Positions 1-6,534 of a stretch of DNA of 6,976 nt are shown here, piece after piece. Source of the stretch: Treponema sp. (GTDB lineage: Bacteria > Spirochaetota > Spirochaetia > Treponematales > Breznakiellaceae); contig JAIRLZ010000086.1 of the NCBI GenBank assembly GCA_031259035.1, positions 1-6,976 on the forward strand, given 5' to 3'. The notes below the pieces were generated by a model, which saw only the letters and a program-made list of their open reading frames with translations, had not been told where the DNA came from and did no database searches. Numbering within the stretch: the first letter of the stretch is position 1; every line of letters begins with the position of its first letter. The position numbers and the translations under genes are program-made.

Positions 1-1
1 G

Positions 2-109
2 AAGGTGTACAACGCAAAAAGACCGCCCGGAGTGATAACGCCGCGCGAGGGCTGGGTGCGGTTTCATAATATGTTTACGGGATGGCTTGTCGCTAAAAGA
101 TGTGTATAA
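2..109 (+). CDS. Partial C-terminal tail of an unrecognised protein
   Basis: A reading frame is open from the left edge of the window and ends at TAA 107-109, giving 35 residues. The tail contains Trp, Phe and basic residues (for example GWVRFHNMF) and ends in LVAKRCV. I do not recognise the family. Support for its being coding is indirect: this frame is longer than the other two plus frames here, its codons look like those of the neighbours, and a plus-strand intrinsic terminator follows 66 nt after the stop. The start lies outside the window. The minus strand also has an open frame at this edge, so the call is only moderate. Confidence 0.4.
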   Translation, partial: KVYNAKRPPGVITPREGWVRFHNMFTGWLVAKRCV

Positions 110-117
110 ACGGTAGC

Positions 118-154
118 CCGGTGGGGTCTGTCCCCAAAACCCCAATATCACCGG
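118..154. repeat. Small nested palindrome around GGGGTCTGTCCCC
   Basis: CCGGTG (118-123) pairs with CACCGG (149-154). Inside lies GGGG-TCTGT-CCCC (123-135). Motifs of this GGGGnCnGnCCCC type are often seen as dispersed intergenic palindromes in bacteria, some of them linked to REP-type elements. That link is from memory and not shown here. The sequence itself only shows a short nested inverted repeat just downstream of a gene end. Confidence 0.3.
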
Positions 155-174
155 ATGATTTTGAGGTAACGCGG

Positions 175-212
175 AGGTGTCTGCGCCACGCAAGCGTGGC
201 GGACACCTTTTT
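175..212 (+). terminator. Rho-independent terminator after the left-edge gene
   Basis: AGGTGTC, a TG bulge and CGCCACG (175-190) pair with CGTGGCGGACACCT (195-208) across a CAAG loop. The stem has 14 pairs with a two-base bulge and is followed by T at 208-212. There is no A-run upstream of the stem, so it should act only on plus-strand transcripts. That fits the plus-strand frame ending at 109. Confidence 0.65.
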
Positions 213-338
213 AGGCGACAAGGGCGATGAACAGGGCGGCGGTGTTTACTTGGTAGAGAACGCGCTCATACCCCTCAATGACTCCGCGCTGGTTTCCTGC
301 AATACCGCGACGCAAAAAAGGGCGTTTATTTTGTCAAG
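213..338. other. Gene-poor stretch with two overlapping coherent short frames
   Basis: No gene can be supported here. A plus frame reads sensibly (GDEQGGGVYLVENALIPL and onward), and a minus frame ending at 211-213 from a TTG at 313-315 also reads sensibly (34 aa, ending in NTAALFIALVA). Both run up to the palindrome at 339-385, and neither has a ribosome-binding site. They may be remnants of a gene interrupted by the palindrome, or simply chance. Confidence 0.2.
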
Positions 339-385
339 AGAGCCTTTCCCAAAACCGTCGCTCCGCGTGTTTTGGGAAAGGCTCT
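339..385. repeat. 47-bp palindromic element, copy A
   Basis: AGAGCCTTTCCCAAAAC (339-355) and GTTTTGGGAAAGGCTCT (369-385) are perfect 17-bp reverse complements separated by a 13-nt loop. A second copy lies at 6715-6761 on the far side of the gene block with the same arm core and a loop of the same length. When that copy is reverse-complemented, 9 of 13 loop bases match this one. The element is therefore a dispersed family and not a lone hairpin. No T-run follows on either strand, so it does not look like a terminator. It resembles REP-type or small non-autonomous palindromic elements. Confidence 0.75.
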
Positions 386-408
386 AAGAATATAGATTTG
401 TAGGCGTC

Positions 409-561
409 ATGTCTTTTGCCTTTGAAATAGGCGAAGGCGCCTATTTGTCGTCTGATTATCTCGTATCTGAAATATTGGTTATACTTGCAGATATTCCCGC
501 CGGAAAACCGCGCCTTTCTTTCCGTCTCACAACGCCCGCCCCTCTTACGCCGCGCTCGTGA
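409..561 (+). CDS. Possible small hypothetical protein, 50 aa
   Basis: ATG 409-411 to TGA 559-561 encodes 50 residues beginning MSFAFEIGEGAYLSSDYLV. The frame is open from base 388, just after the palindrome. The first part has a balanced, protein-like composition; the last part (LTTPAPLTPRS) looks less convincing. No clear Shine-Dalgarno site is present, and the frame contains the perfect hairpin 425-446. It would converge on the 3' end of the ppi gene with only two bases between stops. I do not recognise it. It could be a gene remnant or a chance frame. Confidence 0.2.
   Translation: MSFAFEIGEGAYLSSDYLVSEILVILADIPAGKPRLSFRLTTPAPLTPRS
425..446 (-). terminator. Probable terminator for the immunophilin gene
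   Basis: AAATAGGCG (425-433) and CGCCTATTT (438-446) form a perfect 9-bp stem with a 4-nt loop. It lies about 118 nt past the ppi stop on the minus strand. It is symmetrical, with A-rich and T-rich flanks built into the stem, so it could act in both directions. The U-tract is short, so termination may be weak. Confidence 0.45.
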
Positions 562-563
562 AT

Positions 564-1607
564 TTATCTTATTTTTACCAGTTCAATCTCAAATACAAGG
601 AAGGAATTCGCCGGAATCGCGCCGTCTCCCACATCCCTGTCTCCATAGGCAAGCTCCGGCGGCAAAACGACAAGCCGTTTTTCATTGAGTTTCATGTCCA
701 GCGCCGCTTCGTCAAATCCCCGAATCATACGTCCCATTCCCACTTGAAATTCTATGGGTCCGCCGTGTATATCGGATGAGTCTATCACCTCTCCTGAAAG
801 AAATGAAAGTTTATAGGTTACCGATACGAACGCGCCTTTGGACGGTTTCGCGCCGCCGCCTTCCTTTTGGATAAGATAGTAGGCGCCGGAAGGAGCTTGT
901 TGGGCGGCGGGGTATTTTTTCTGGACCAATGCGATATCCGCGTCCCGTTTCGTCTTGATCTTGGCTTCCACCCTTTGTCTCGCGGTTTGCCGGAGGGAGT
1001 CAAACGCCGCTTGATCAGCCTTGAAAGCGGCCGCGTCGGACCCGTTGCGGATAATGGAGACGCTTACAATCTTATCGCCTTGCTTGATGCGGTTTACTAT
1101 GTCCTGCCCCTGCGCCACACGCCCAAAGATCGTGTGCTTGTTGTTGAGCCACGGGGTTTCTACGATAGTGATGAAAAACTGGCTGCCGTTGGTGTTCGCC
1201 CCCGCGTTTGCCATGGCAAGTACGCCCGGCTTGTCAAAGGCGAGGCTTGGATCGAATTCATCGGCGAACTGATACCCGGGACCGCCCAGTCCGGTGCCAA
1301 GCGGATCGCCGCCTTGTATCATAAAATCGCTCTGGTCGCCGTTGGCGCGGGAAATGACGCGGTGAAACGTCAACCCGTTGTAAAACAGCTTGCTCCCCGT
1401 ATTGGTCATCTTCCCTTCGGCAAGCGCCACAAAGTTGCAAACCGCAAGCGGCGTTTTCTGATATTCCAGACGGACCACTATGTCCCCTCGCGTTGTGGCA
1501 ATTCTCGCAAAAAGCCCGTCTCCCAGCGCCGCGTCATTCGGCGCGGCTTCCATTGTCTCCGCCATTAAAAATAACACTCCCAAAAGTAAAAATGCATACG
1601 TTTTCAT
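564..1607 (-). CDS. Exported dual-domain peptidyl-prolyl isomerase (cyclophilin + FKBP)
   Basis: The 347-residue product is a cis-trans prolyl isomerase combining two unrelated foldase families. Residues 1 to about 21 are a signal peptide (Lys2, hydrophobic core 4-16, Ala-rich cleavage region near ETMEA-A; no lipobox Cys), so it should act outside the cytoplasm. The cyclophilin domain spans about 32-188, with FHR, FMIQGGD, MANAGANTNGSQFF and WLNNKH motifs. Catalytic and ligand residues equivalent to human CypA R55, F60, Q63, W121 and H126 are R83, F95, Q98, W153 and H158. A charged helical linker (about 190-245) leads to an FKBP domain (about 251-347) with VTYKL, DSS, MIRGF, AYG and LVFEIEL. 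FKBP12 pocket residues Y26, D37, I56, Y82 and F99 are kept (Y265, D277, I295, Y321, F339), while W59 is F298, a common bacterial substitution. The cyclophilin active-site loop carries about 7 extra residues between R83 and F95. Dual-family immunophilins are known from Toxoplasma and a few bacteria including treponemes. There is no Shine-Dalgarno site at the start, but the signal peptide supports this ATG. A small ORF ends 7 nt upstream. Confidence 0.95.
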   Translation of the reverse strand: MKTYAFLLLGVLFLMAETMEAAPNDAALGDGLFARIATTRGDIVVRLEYQKTPLAVCNFVALAEGKMTNTGSKLFYNGLTFHRVISRANGDQSDFMIQGGDPLGTGLGGPGYQFADEFDPSLAFDKPGVLAMANAGANTNGSQFFITIVETPWLNNKHTIFGRVAQGQDIVNRIKQGDKIVSVSIIRNGSDAAAFKADQAAFDSLRQTARQRVEAKIKTKRDADIALVQKKYPAAQQAPSGAYYLIQKEGGGAKPSKGAFVSVTYKLSFLSGEVIDSSDIHGGPIEFQVGMGRMIRGFDEAALDMKLNEKRLVVLPPELAYGDRDVGDGAIPANSFLVFEIELVKIR

Positions 1608-1613
1608 AATTTG

Positions 1614-1642
1614 ACTATACCCGCAATTCGCTTTTATTGCAA
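1614..1642 (-). promoter_or_regulatory. Candidate sigma70-type promoter for ppi
   Basis: Read on the minus strand, TTGCAA (1642-1637), a 17-nt spacer and TATAGT (1619-1614) match a sigma70 promoter well. The -10 ends only 6 nt before the ppi ATG, so transcription would start at or next to the A of the start codon and give a leaderless mRNA. This would explain why ppi has no Shine-Dalgarno site. The same bases also encode the end of the 57-codon small ORF, which offers a rival explanation (translational coupling). Confidence 0.45.
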
Positions 1643-1788
1643 CCGTCCCGCCAAAGGCGGTATTTCTGCGACATGCGTTGCGTCCAACGCCGCGCCGCGC
1701 AAGGTTCAGGCGGGTCGCGGAGCGATGGCGGCGCAGGCTGAGGAAACGGGTTCCCGTCCGTTCTAGCAGTTTGTTGCGCTTCGCGCAT
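1615..1788 (-). CDS. Small ORF, 57 aa, upstream of ppi
   Basis: ATG 1788-1786 to TAG 1617-1615 encodes 57 residues, starting MREAQQTARTDG. A Pro-rich stretch (about 14-29) and an Arg/Lys-rich end follow. It has no signal peptide, membrane segment or family I recognise. In favour of translation: a full AGGAGG lies 4 nt upstream and the stop falls 7 nt before the SD-less ppi start, so it could serve as a leader ORF that hands ribosomes to ppi. Against: the composition resembles a chance GC-rich frame, the region is full of small hairpins, and a TGCGC-GAA-GCGCA hairpin covers the start codon. It could instead be part of a dispersed intergenic repeat. Confidence 0.35.
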   Translation of the reverse strand: MREAQQTARTDGNPFPQPAPPSLRDPPEPCAARRWTQRMSQKYRLWRDGCNKSELRV

Positions 1789-1792
1789 AAAA

Positions 1793-1798
1793 CCTCCT
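1793..1798 (-). promoter_or_regulatory. Consensus Shine-Dalgarno AGGAGG
   Basis: On the minus strand AGGAGG (1798-1793) is followed by TTTT and ATG (1788). The match is perfect but the 4-nt spacing is slightly short. It is the strongest ribosome site in the intergenic region and decides the start of the 57-codon ORF. A weak AAAATCG/CGATTTT hairpin abuts it. Confidence 0.5.
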
Positions 1799-1823
1799 AA
1801 AATCGACTAAAAGGCGATTTTTT
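1799..1823. other. A/T-rich hairpin next to the small-ORF ribosome site
   Basis: AAAATCG (1799-1805) pairs with CGATTTT (1815-1821), with a 9-nt loop and T continuing to 1823. On the plus strand it looks like a weak terminator, though no plus gene ends nearby. On the minus strand it sits directly before AGGAGG and could affect access to it. The stem is weak (7 pairs, two of them GC). Confidence 0.25.
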
Positions 1824-2056
1824 ACCTTGCAAACTGCCAAAGTATGCCCATTTATCGGGGTTTTTATGGCTTTCTCCAACGAAAAAACCCTAAAACCCAC
1901 AAGTGCAACAGGCTGCGAGCGCATAGTTCGAACACAGCACTTCCGTTCGCGCCGTTCATATCGCAAATTCGTCAGAAATCCGCTCTATTATAAATGGAAA
2001 AAGGTATAGAAAAACGGGAGGCGGAACTATTGGCGATGATAGAGTGGCGGAGTCCG
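1824..2056. other. Intergenic stretch between sbcC and the ppi region
   Basis: No gene is supported. A GGGTTTTT (1858-1865) / AAAAACCC (1883-1890) pair with a 17-nt loop is present, and a minus-strand TATAAT lies at 1992-1987. Short frames on both strands (minus from TTG 1966, plus from 1827 and from 1994) lack ribosome sites. I see no good intrinsic terminator directly after sbcC, so read-through toward ppi is possible. Confidence 0.35.
1987..2014 (-). promoter_or_regulatory. Candidate minus-strand promoter with perfect TATAAT
   Basis: TATAAT (1992-1987 on the minus strand) is a perfect -10 hexamer. The -35 region is poor: TTTTTC or GTTTTT at 16 to 17 nt spacing. If active, it would transcribe toward the small ORF and ppi, giving a longer leader than the promoter next to ppi. 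Confidence 0.3.
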
Positions 2057-5000
2057 TCACGGCTCCATTTCATGCGATATTGTGATCGTTGATCCCGAAC
2101 TGCTCTTGATGACCTCAATGCGGCTTGGGATGCGGGTTCGCAAGTCCCCCACATGGGAGATGAGTCCCACCATGCGTTGCTCGCGCAGTTCATCCAGTAT
2201 GCCGAGCGCTTTGTCGAGGCTTGCGTCGTCAAGGGAGCCGAAGCCTTCGTCTATGAACACCGCGTCGAGTTTTATGCCGCCTGAGCGTTCCTGTATGGAA
2301 TCCGCAAGCCCAAGCGCGAGGCTTATGGAAGCCATGAAGCTCTCCCCGCCGGAAAGAGTGGCGCAGGGGCGCGTTTTGCCGGTGTAGGCGTCAAACACTT
2401 CAAGATCAAGTCCGGAAAGACCGCGTCCGCTCTCACGCTCCGGGTTGAGCAACAGGGAATAGCGCCCCTCGCTCATGCGTTCAAGGCGGCTGGTCGCAAA
2501 GACCGTAACTTCGGCAAGGTATTTGCCAAGCAACCATGCGTCAAAAGATCGTCTTGCGCCTTTTCTGCCTTCAAGATCGTCCCGCAACCGCGCCAAAACT
2601 TCGCTCTTCTTGAGCAAGGCGGCGTACTGTTCGCGTTTTTCCGTGAGAAGAGCGCCGTCCCGCTCCGCAGCCGCCAAATCCGCCTGCGCCTTGTCCCGCG
2701 CCTCTTCCGCGCTTTCAAGCTCCGCCGCAAGCTCCGCGAGCTTCTCTTGAATACGCGCCGCGTCTTCGTCGCCGCCCAGCTCCCGCATTTCCGCTTGCAG
2801 GCTTTTTACGGCGTTCCCCACTTCTTCAGAAAGAAGGCGCAGCTTTTCCCGCTTATCCTCCCATTGCCGCACGGTTTTCTCAAAATTCGCTTCGGTTTCC
2901 GGCTTCAACATGGCGCGTTTCAGCGCGGCTATATCCGCAAAAGGCGATGCCGCAATGCCAGCGTTCAGGGTGGAAACGGACTCCTCGCGCTTCAACGCCG
3001 CTTCTTCGCGGACGGCGCGGGCTGATTGTTCCGCAGCGAGCGCGGCGGCCAGACGTTTTTGCGCGTTTTCACACGTTTCCCGCAAAGCCGCGACATCGGC
3101 TTCAGCCTTCAATAGGGCCGCTTCGGTTTCCGCAAGAGCTCGCCCGGCGGTCGTTACTGCGCCCACGCCGGAGGGCGCATCAGCGGCCGTGTTTCCCAGC
3201 GCGCGCTGTCGCTTGCGTTCAAGCGACTCTATCTCCGCGTTGAGGGCGTTTTGTTTTTCCGCGCTAATGGCAATGCGTTGTCCGGTCTCAGCGGCAATGG
3301 CTGCGGTATGCTCTTTTTCCTTATACAGAAGCGGCAGTTTGCTGTTCGCCTGACGCGCATCTCCCCACTGGCTGGTAACCGCATTCAGAACATCGCTCTG
3401 CTTTTTCAACATCGCCGCCACTTCCGTTGATGGCGGGATGTCCGGCGGAAATTCCGCCATACCATCCGCCAAAACGCCGCCCGCATCGCCTTCCATAAAT
3501 AAAGAGGCGGTGAAGGAGGCGCTCATCAAAATTCGCGCTTCTTTTTGCAGTCCGGTGAGTTTTCTCCGCGTACGGTCCAGCATCTGTCTTTTCGCTTCCA
3601 GATCGGCTTTACAGACAGCCTCGTCGCGCTCCGCGGTTTTCAACGCGGCGCCGAGCGCCTCTATCCGCTCGTCAAGACCAAATTTTCGCGCGACAGCGGA
3701 CGCCGGATGCGGATGTTCCACAGCGCCGCACACCGGACACGGCTCGCCTTTTTTCAAGCCGGCGGCAAGCGCCGCGGCCTGACCCGCTTGTTCATACGCT
3801 TTCTTTTCGGCTTCAAGAGTTTTCACTTCATCGGCAAGCGCTGGGCTCTGCTTTGCGAGAGCTTTTTCCGTCCGCTCCAGCACCGCTATTTCAGCGGCAA
3901 GCTCATGCTCCTCGCTAATCAAGGGTTCTATATCATCGGAGAGCTTTCTTTTCAGTTGAACAAGACTGTCGTACACGGCTTTCGCCTGTTCATATTGAAC
4001 GTCAAGGCGCTGGATCTGAGAAGCGAGCGTCTGCAACCGTTGAATTTCCGCGTCTTCTTTCGCCAGCTTCCGCTCCTGTTCCGCTTTCTGATCGAGAAGC
4101 CGCCGGCTGCGCTCCTTTTCATCAGCTAAATCCCGCGCCTTTTGTGAAAGCGACGCCTCCGCTTCGCGGGCTTCGAGCAACGCGGGGCGTTTCTCCCGCA
4201 ACATCCGTATGTCCGCCTCCAGTTCTTGGACAGCTTCCGCGTTTTTTTCGGCGCGTTCCGCATTTTCCCGCGCTCTGATCGCGGACTCCCGCGCATTCTG
4301 CATGTCATGTTCACGACGGGCAAGCGCGGCTTCGCCTTCTTCAACGAGGAGGAGCTTCTCTCGCAAAGGGCGCGTCTTTTTTGAAAGCTCGCAGGCGATT
4401 TTCTTTTCGTAGATGGAGGCGCTCCGCTCCTCATGTTTGGTGTAATCGTCCTGTAGCGAGGCGAGGCGTTTGACATGATCGGCTTCGCGCTGTTTGAGAT
4501 CGCATTTCTTGGACAAGAGCGTTTTTTCATTGGACAGAACGGCGATTTTTGAACGCGCCTGGCGCAACGTTTCAATAAACGCCTGCTTCGCCTCATCAAA
4601 ACGCTCTATGGAACACCGTTCTTCGAGTTCTTCCAGCGTAATTCTGAGTTGTTTTGCGGCTGTTTCGGCTTCCTTCGCTCTATCAACGACCGTTTCTTTG
4701 ACGCGCATGGCGCTGCCGATGGGGAAGAGCTTGCCCAGCACGGCTCTGCGTTCATTGGTGTTTTGGCGGAGAAATTCGGCGAATTCTCCCTGAGGCAGAA
4801 GCACTATTTTGAAGAATTCCCCGGGTTCAAGTCCAATCAGGTCCTTTATCTTCTGATTCGCCTCGCTTTTCCGTGAGCTTACGCTTTCCCATCGCTTGTT
4901 CAGACGCTCGTACAGAACCGCCGATTCTTCGGCGACGGTGACACCCGTCCCCCGCTTCTTGGGCTTTTCCTGTCTGGGGCTTCGTTCCACCCGGAACAAC

Positions 5001-5314
5001 CGCTGTCCAAGTGAAAATTCCAGCGCCACGGAACACTCGTCAACAGGCGCGGTGGCGCCGCCCGCCACCGCGCCCGCCGCCAGTCCCAACGCCGCGTTTC
5101 CGGCGTCAAAATCGGACTTCAGGCGCGGAAGGTGGGCGTTGCGCCCGCCCGGAACTTCCCCATACAGCGCGAAACAGATCGCGTCAAATATGGTGGTTTT
5201 TCCCGCGCCCGTTTTTCCGGTGATAAGAAAAATATCGTCCAGCGCGGTAAAATCAATGGAAAGGGCGCCCGCAAAGGGTCCAAAATTGTTCATAAACAAC
5301 CGCTCAGGCTTCAT
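2057..5314 (-). CDS. sbcC: SbcC, Rad50-like ATPase subunit of the SbcCD nuclease
   Basis: The 1085-residue product is an SMC-like ABC ATPase that pairs with SbcD to clamp and cut DNA ends and hairpins in the cytoplasm. The N-terminal lobe has a Walker A GKTGAGKT (33-40) and a Q-loop LPQGEFAEFL (Q175). Heptad-rich coiled coil runs from about 185 to 925. Near its middle is the zinc hook CPVC (C526, C529), which joins two SbcC molecules. The C-terminal lobe has the ABC signature LSGGE (987-991), Walker B ending in FIDE (D1022, E1023), the D-loop SLDD (1027-1030) and the switch His1054. All parts needed for activity are present, and the length is close to the family norm of about 1000-1050. An Ala/Gly-rich insert at about 72-91 sits between the first lobe's strands and is encoded by a 29-bp palindrome. 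The start is fixed by GGAGG 7 nt upstream. It overlaps sbcD by ATGA, so translation is probably coupled. Confidence 0.97.
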   Translation of the reverse strand: MKPERLFMNNFGPFAGALSIDFTALDDIFLITGKTGAGKTTIFDAICFALYGEVPGGRNAHLPRLKSDFDAGNAALGLAAGAVAGGATAPVDECSVALEFSLGQRLFRVERSPRQEKPKKRGTGVTVAEESAVLYERLNKRWESVSSRKSEANQKIKDLIGLEPGEFFKIVLLPQGEFAEFLRQNTNERRAVLGKLFPIGSAMRVKETVVDRAKEAETAAKQLRITLEELEERCSIERFDEAKQAFIETLRQARSKIAVLSNEKTLLSKKCDLKQREADHVKRLASLQDDYTKHEERSASIYEKKIACELSKKTRPLREKLLLVEEGEAALARREHDMQNARESAIRARENAERAEKNAEAVQELEADIRMLREKRPALLEAREAEASLSQKARDLADEKERSRRLLDQKAEQERKLAKEDAEIQRLQTLASQIQRLDVQYEQAKAVYDSLVQLKRKLSDDIEPLISEEHELAAEIAVLERTEKALAKQSPALADEVKTLEAEKKAYEQAGQAAALAAGLKKGEPCPVCGAVEHPHPASAVARKFGLDERIEALGAALKTAERDEAVCKADLEAKRQMLDRTRRKLTGLQKEARILMSASFTASLFMEGDAGGVLADGMAEFPPDIPPSTEVAAMLKKQSDVLNAVTSQWGDARQANSKLPLLYKEKEHTAAIAAETGQRIAISAEKQNALNAEIESLERKRQRALGNTAADAPSGVGAVTTAGRALAETEAALLKAEADVAALRETCENAQKRLAAALAAEQSARAVREEAALKREESVSTLNAGIAASPFADIAALKRAMLKPETEANFEKTVRQWEDKREKLRLLSEEVGNAVKSLQAEMRELGGDEDAARIQEKLAELAAELESAEEARDKAQADLAAAERDGALLTEKREQYAALLKKSEVLARLRDDLEGRKGARRSFDAWLLGKYLAEVTVFATSRLERMSEGRYSLLLNPERESGRGLSGLDLEVFDAYTGKTRPCATLSGGESFMASISLALGLADSIQERSGGIKLDAVFIDEGFGSLDDASLDKALGILDELREQRMVGLISHVGDLRTRIPSRIEVIKSSSGSTITISHEMEP
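5046..5074. repeat. 29-bp perfect palindrome inside sbcC
   Basis: GGCGCGGTGGCG (5046-5057) and CGCCACCGCGCC (5063-5074) are perfect 12-bp reverse complements with a CCGCC loop. The segment encodes residues 81-90 of SbcC (GAVAGGATAP), the core of an Ala/Gly-rich insert absent from the usual family pattern as I remember it. It is unrelated in sequence to the intergenic 47-bp palindromes. Confidence 0.7.
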
Positions 5315-6534
5315 GGCTCGGCCTCCGTTTCAAGGAGCATGTCTTTGAACAAAGCCAACTCTTCCGCATAGGCGTCTTCCGCCCCATACAGCTCGCCAAG
5401 AAAAGCGGAAAAATCATCAACAATATCATTTTTTTTCATACTATGGGCATACGCAACGCACACGGTCTTCAAAACGGCTGTTCTTTCCCGTAGCCGCATA
5501 TTGACGGCGGCGCTCTGATCGATGCGCAACAGGGAGGGGAAACGCCTGCTCAAAAGGGATAAGGGGTTTTCAATAAGCGCCGTATCAGTCAAGGTGATTT
5601 CAAGGTAATCGGATGCGGCCGCTTGCGCGGCGGCGCTCGCTTCGTCCATCGCGTCTCCCCGCAAAAAAGAGGCGAATGCTCCTTTGAGCCGCGTCATCTT
5701 CCGCAACGGCGTTATCGGAATGGGTTCAACACGCGGCGCTTTTCCCTTCTCAAGCGTAACCGCAAGAAAGACCTTCCCGCGCCCGGCTTCCGAAAAGGAA
5801 TAGGCCAGCGGACTTCCCGAATAAAACGCCTTTTCCCCGGCTTGCTGAAATGTATGCAAATGCCCCAAGGCGATGTAATCGAAGCCGGAAAAAAGGTTTA
5901 TGTCAACCAATTCCGCGTTGCCGAGAAATGTCCGTTCGGATTGCGAGGAAACGCCGCCGGACGCAAAGAGGTGGGCTACCAGCGCCGTGTTGTCCGCGCC
6001 GTTTTCAAGCGCTTCCCGGCGCGCCTTCTCAAGCCGCGCCGCGGCTTCCCGCGCAAGGAGCGACTGGGCTCGGAGCGGTGCCGACTCCTGCCCATCCTCG
6101 CATGTCAACACGGATTTCAAAGATCCCGCGGCAAGGAAGGGCAGCATGAAGAACGCCGTCTTCTCTTGCCCAACCGTGATGACAACCGGCTTGGAGGCGT
6201 CTTCCGGATCCGTGCCGACATGGACGCCAAGTTCCGCGAAAAGCTCTCTGCCAAAACCGAGCCGCGACGCCGAATCATGGTTGCCCGAAATAAGAAACAC
6301 CTCGACAGCCGGACACTCTTTTTTCAACTGTCCGAGGAAGGGTCCCAAAAGCTTCACCGCATCCGGCGGCGGTATGGAACGGTCGTACACATCGCCAGCG
6401 ATGACCAGCGCGTTGAACGAATGATCCTTGAGCGCGGCGAGCAGAGTCTGGAGCATATGCCGCTGATCTTCAATAAGGGAATGCTCGTGGAGAATCTTTC
6501 CAAGGTGAAGGTCCGCGGTATGGAGCAATTTCAT
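5311..6534 (-). CDS. sbcD: SbcD, Mre11-like nuclease subunit of SbcCD
   Basis: The 407-residue product is a calcineurin-like metallophosphoesterase. With SbcC it acts as an ATP-dependent double-strand exonuclease and single-strand endonuclease that opens hairpins and trims blocked ends. The metal-binding motifs are complete: DLHLG (D8, H10), GDVYDR (D48), SGNHDS (N85, H86), VAHLF (H188) and GHLH (H225, H227). The phosphoesterase domain ends near residue 265, followed by the capping region and a C-terminal SbcC-binding helical part. Length matches the E. coli protein (about 400). The start is firm: MKLLHTADLHLG is the classic N-terminus and an in-frame TGA lies just upstream (6543-6541). The ribosome site is weak (GGTTGA). 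A 51-codon ORF with a better site overlaps the start by ATGA, so expression may depend on coupling. It overlaps sbcC by 4 bases at the other end. Confidence 0.97.
   Translation of the reverse strand: MKLLHTADLHLGKILHEHSLIEDQRHMLQTLLAALKDHSFNALVIAGDVYDRSIPPPDAVKLLGPFLGQLKKECPAVEVFLISGNHDSASRLGFGRELFAELGVHVGTDPEDASKPVVITVGQEKTAFFMLPFLAAGSLKSVLTCEDGQESAPLRAQSLLAREAAARLEKARREALENGADNTALVAHLFASGGVSSQSERTFLGNAELVDINLFSGFDYIALGHLHTFQQAGEKAFYSGSPLAYSFSEAGRGKVFLAVTLEKGKAPRVEPIPITPLRKMTRLKGAFASFLRGDAMDEASAAAQAAASDYLEITLTDTALIENPLSLLSRRFPSLLRIDQSAAVNMRLRERTAVLKTVCVAYAHSMKKNDIVDDFSAFLGELYGAEDAYAEELALFKDMLLETEAEP
5322..5326 (-). promoter_or_regulatory. Ribosome-binding site of sbcC (GGAGG)
   Basis: GGAGG (5326-5322 on the minus strand) lies 7 nt before the sbcC ATG, within the last codons of sbcD. 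This ideal spacing fixes the sbcC start and lets it initiate independently as well as by coupling to sbcD. Confidence 0.75.

Noticed and set aside
100..387. 95-codon plus-strand frame MCINGSPVG...
   Set aside because: It runs through a clear terminator (175-212) and ends inside palindrome copy A. Its last residues (PFPK..FWE) are just the translated repeat, also seen in the frame through copy B.
867..1568. 233-codon open frame on the plus strand across ppi
   Set aside because: It lies wholly antisense to a gene with intact immunophilin motifs, and its translation has no recognisable domain and a biased Arg/Gly/Val-rich composition.
1763..1966. 67-codon minus-strand frame starting at TTG
   Set aside because: The translation is fairly protein-like (VALVGFRVFSLEKAIKTPIN) but there is no ribosome site at the TTG or at the inner ATG, and a full AGGAGG for another frame lies within it. 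Too weak to call.
1994..2092. Short plus-strand frame MEKGIEKREAELL overlapping the sbcC 3' end
   Set aside because: The KGIEK wording recalls C-terminal tails of Rpn-type nuclease proteins, but an in-frame stop precedes the ATG directly, there is no ribosome site, and it overlaps sbcC in antisense.
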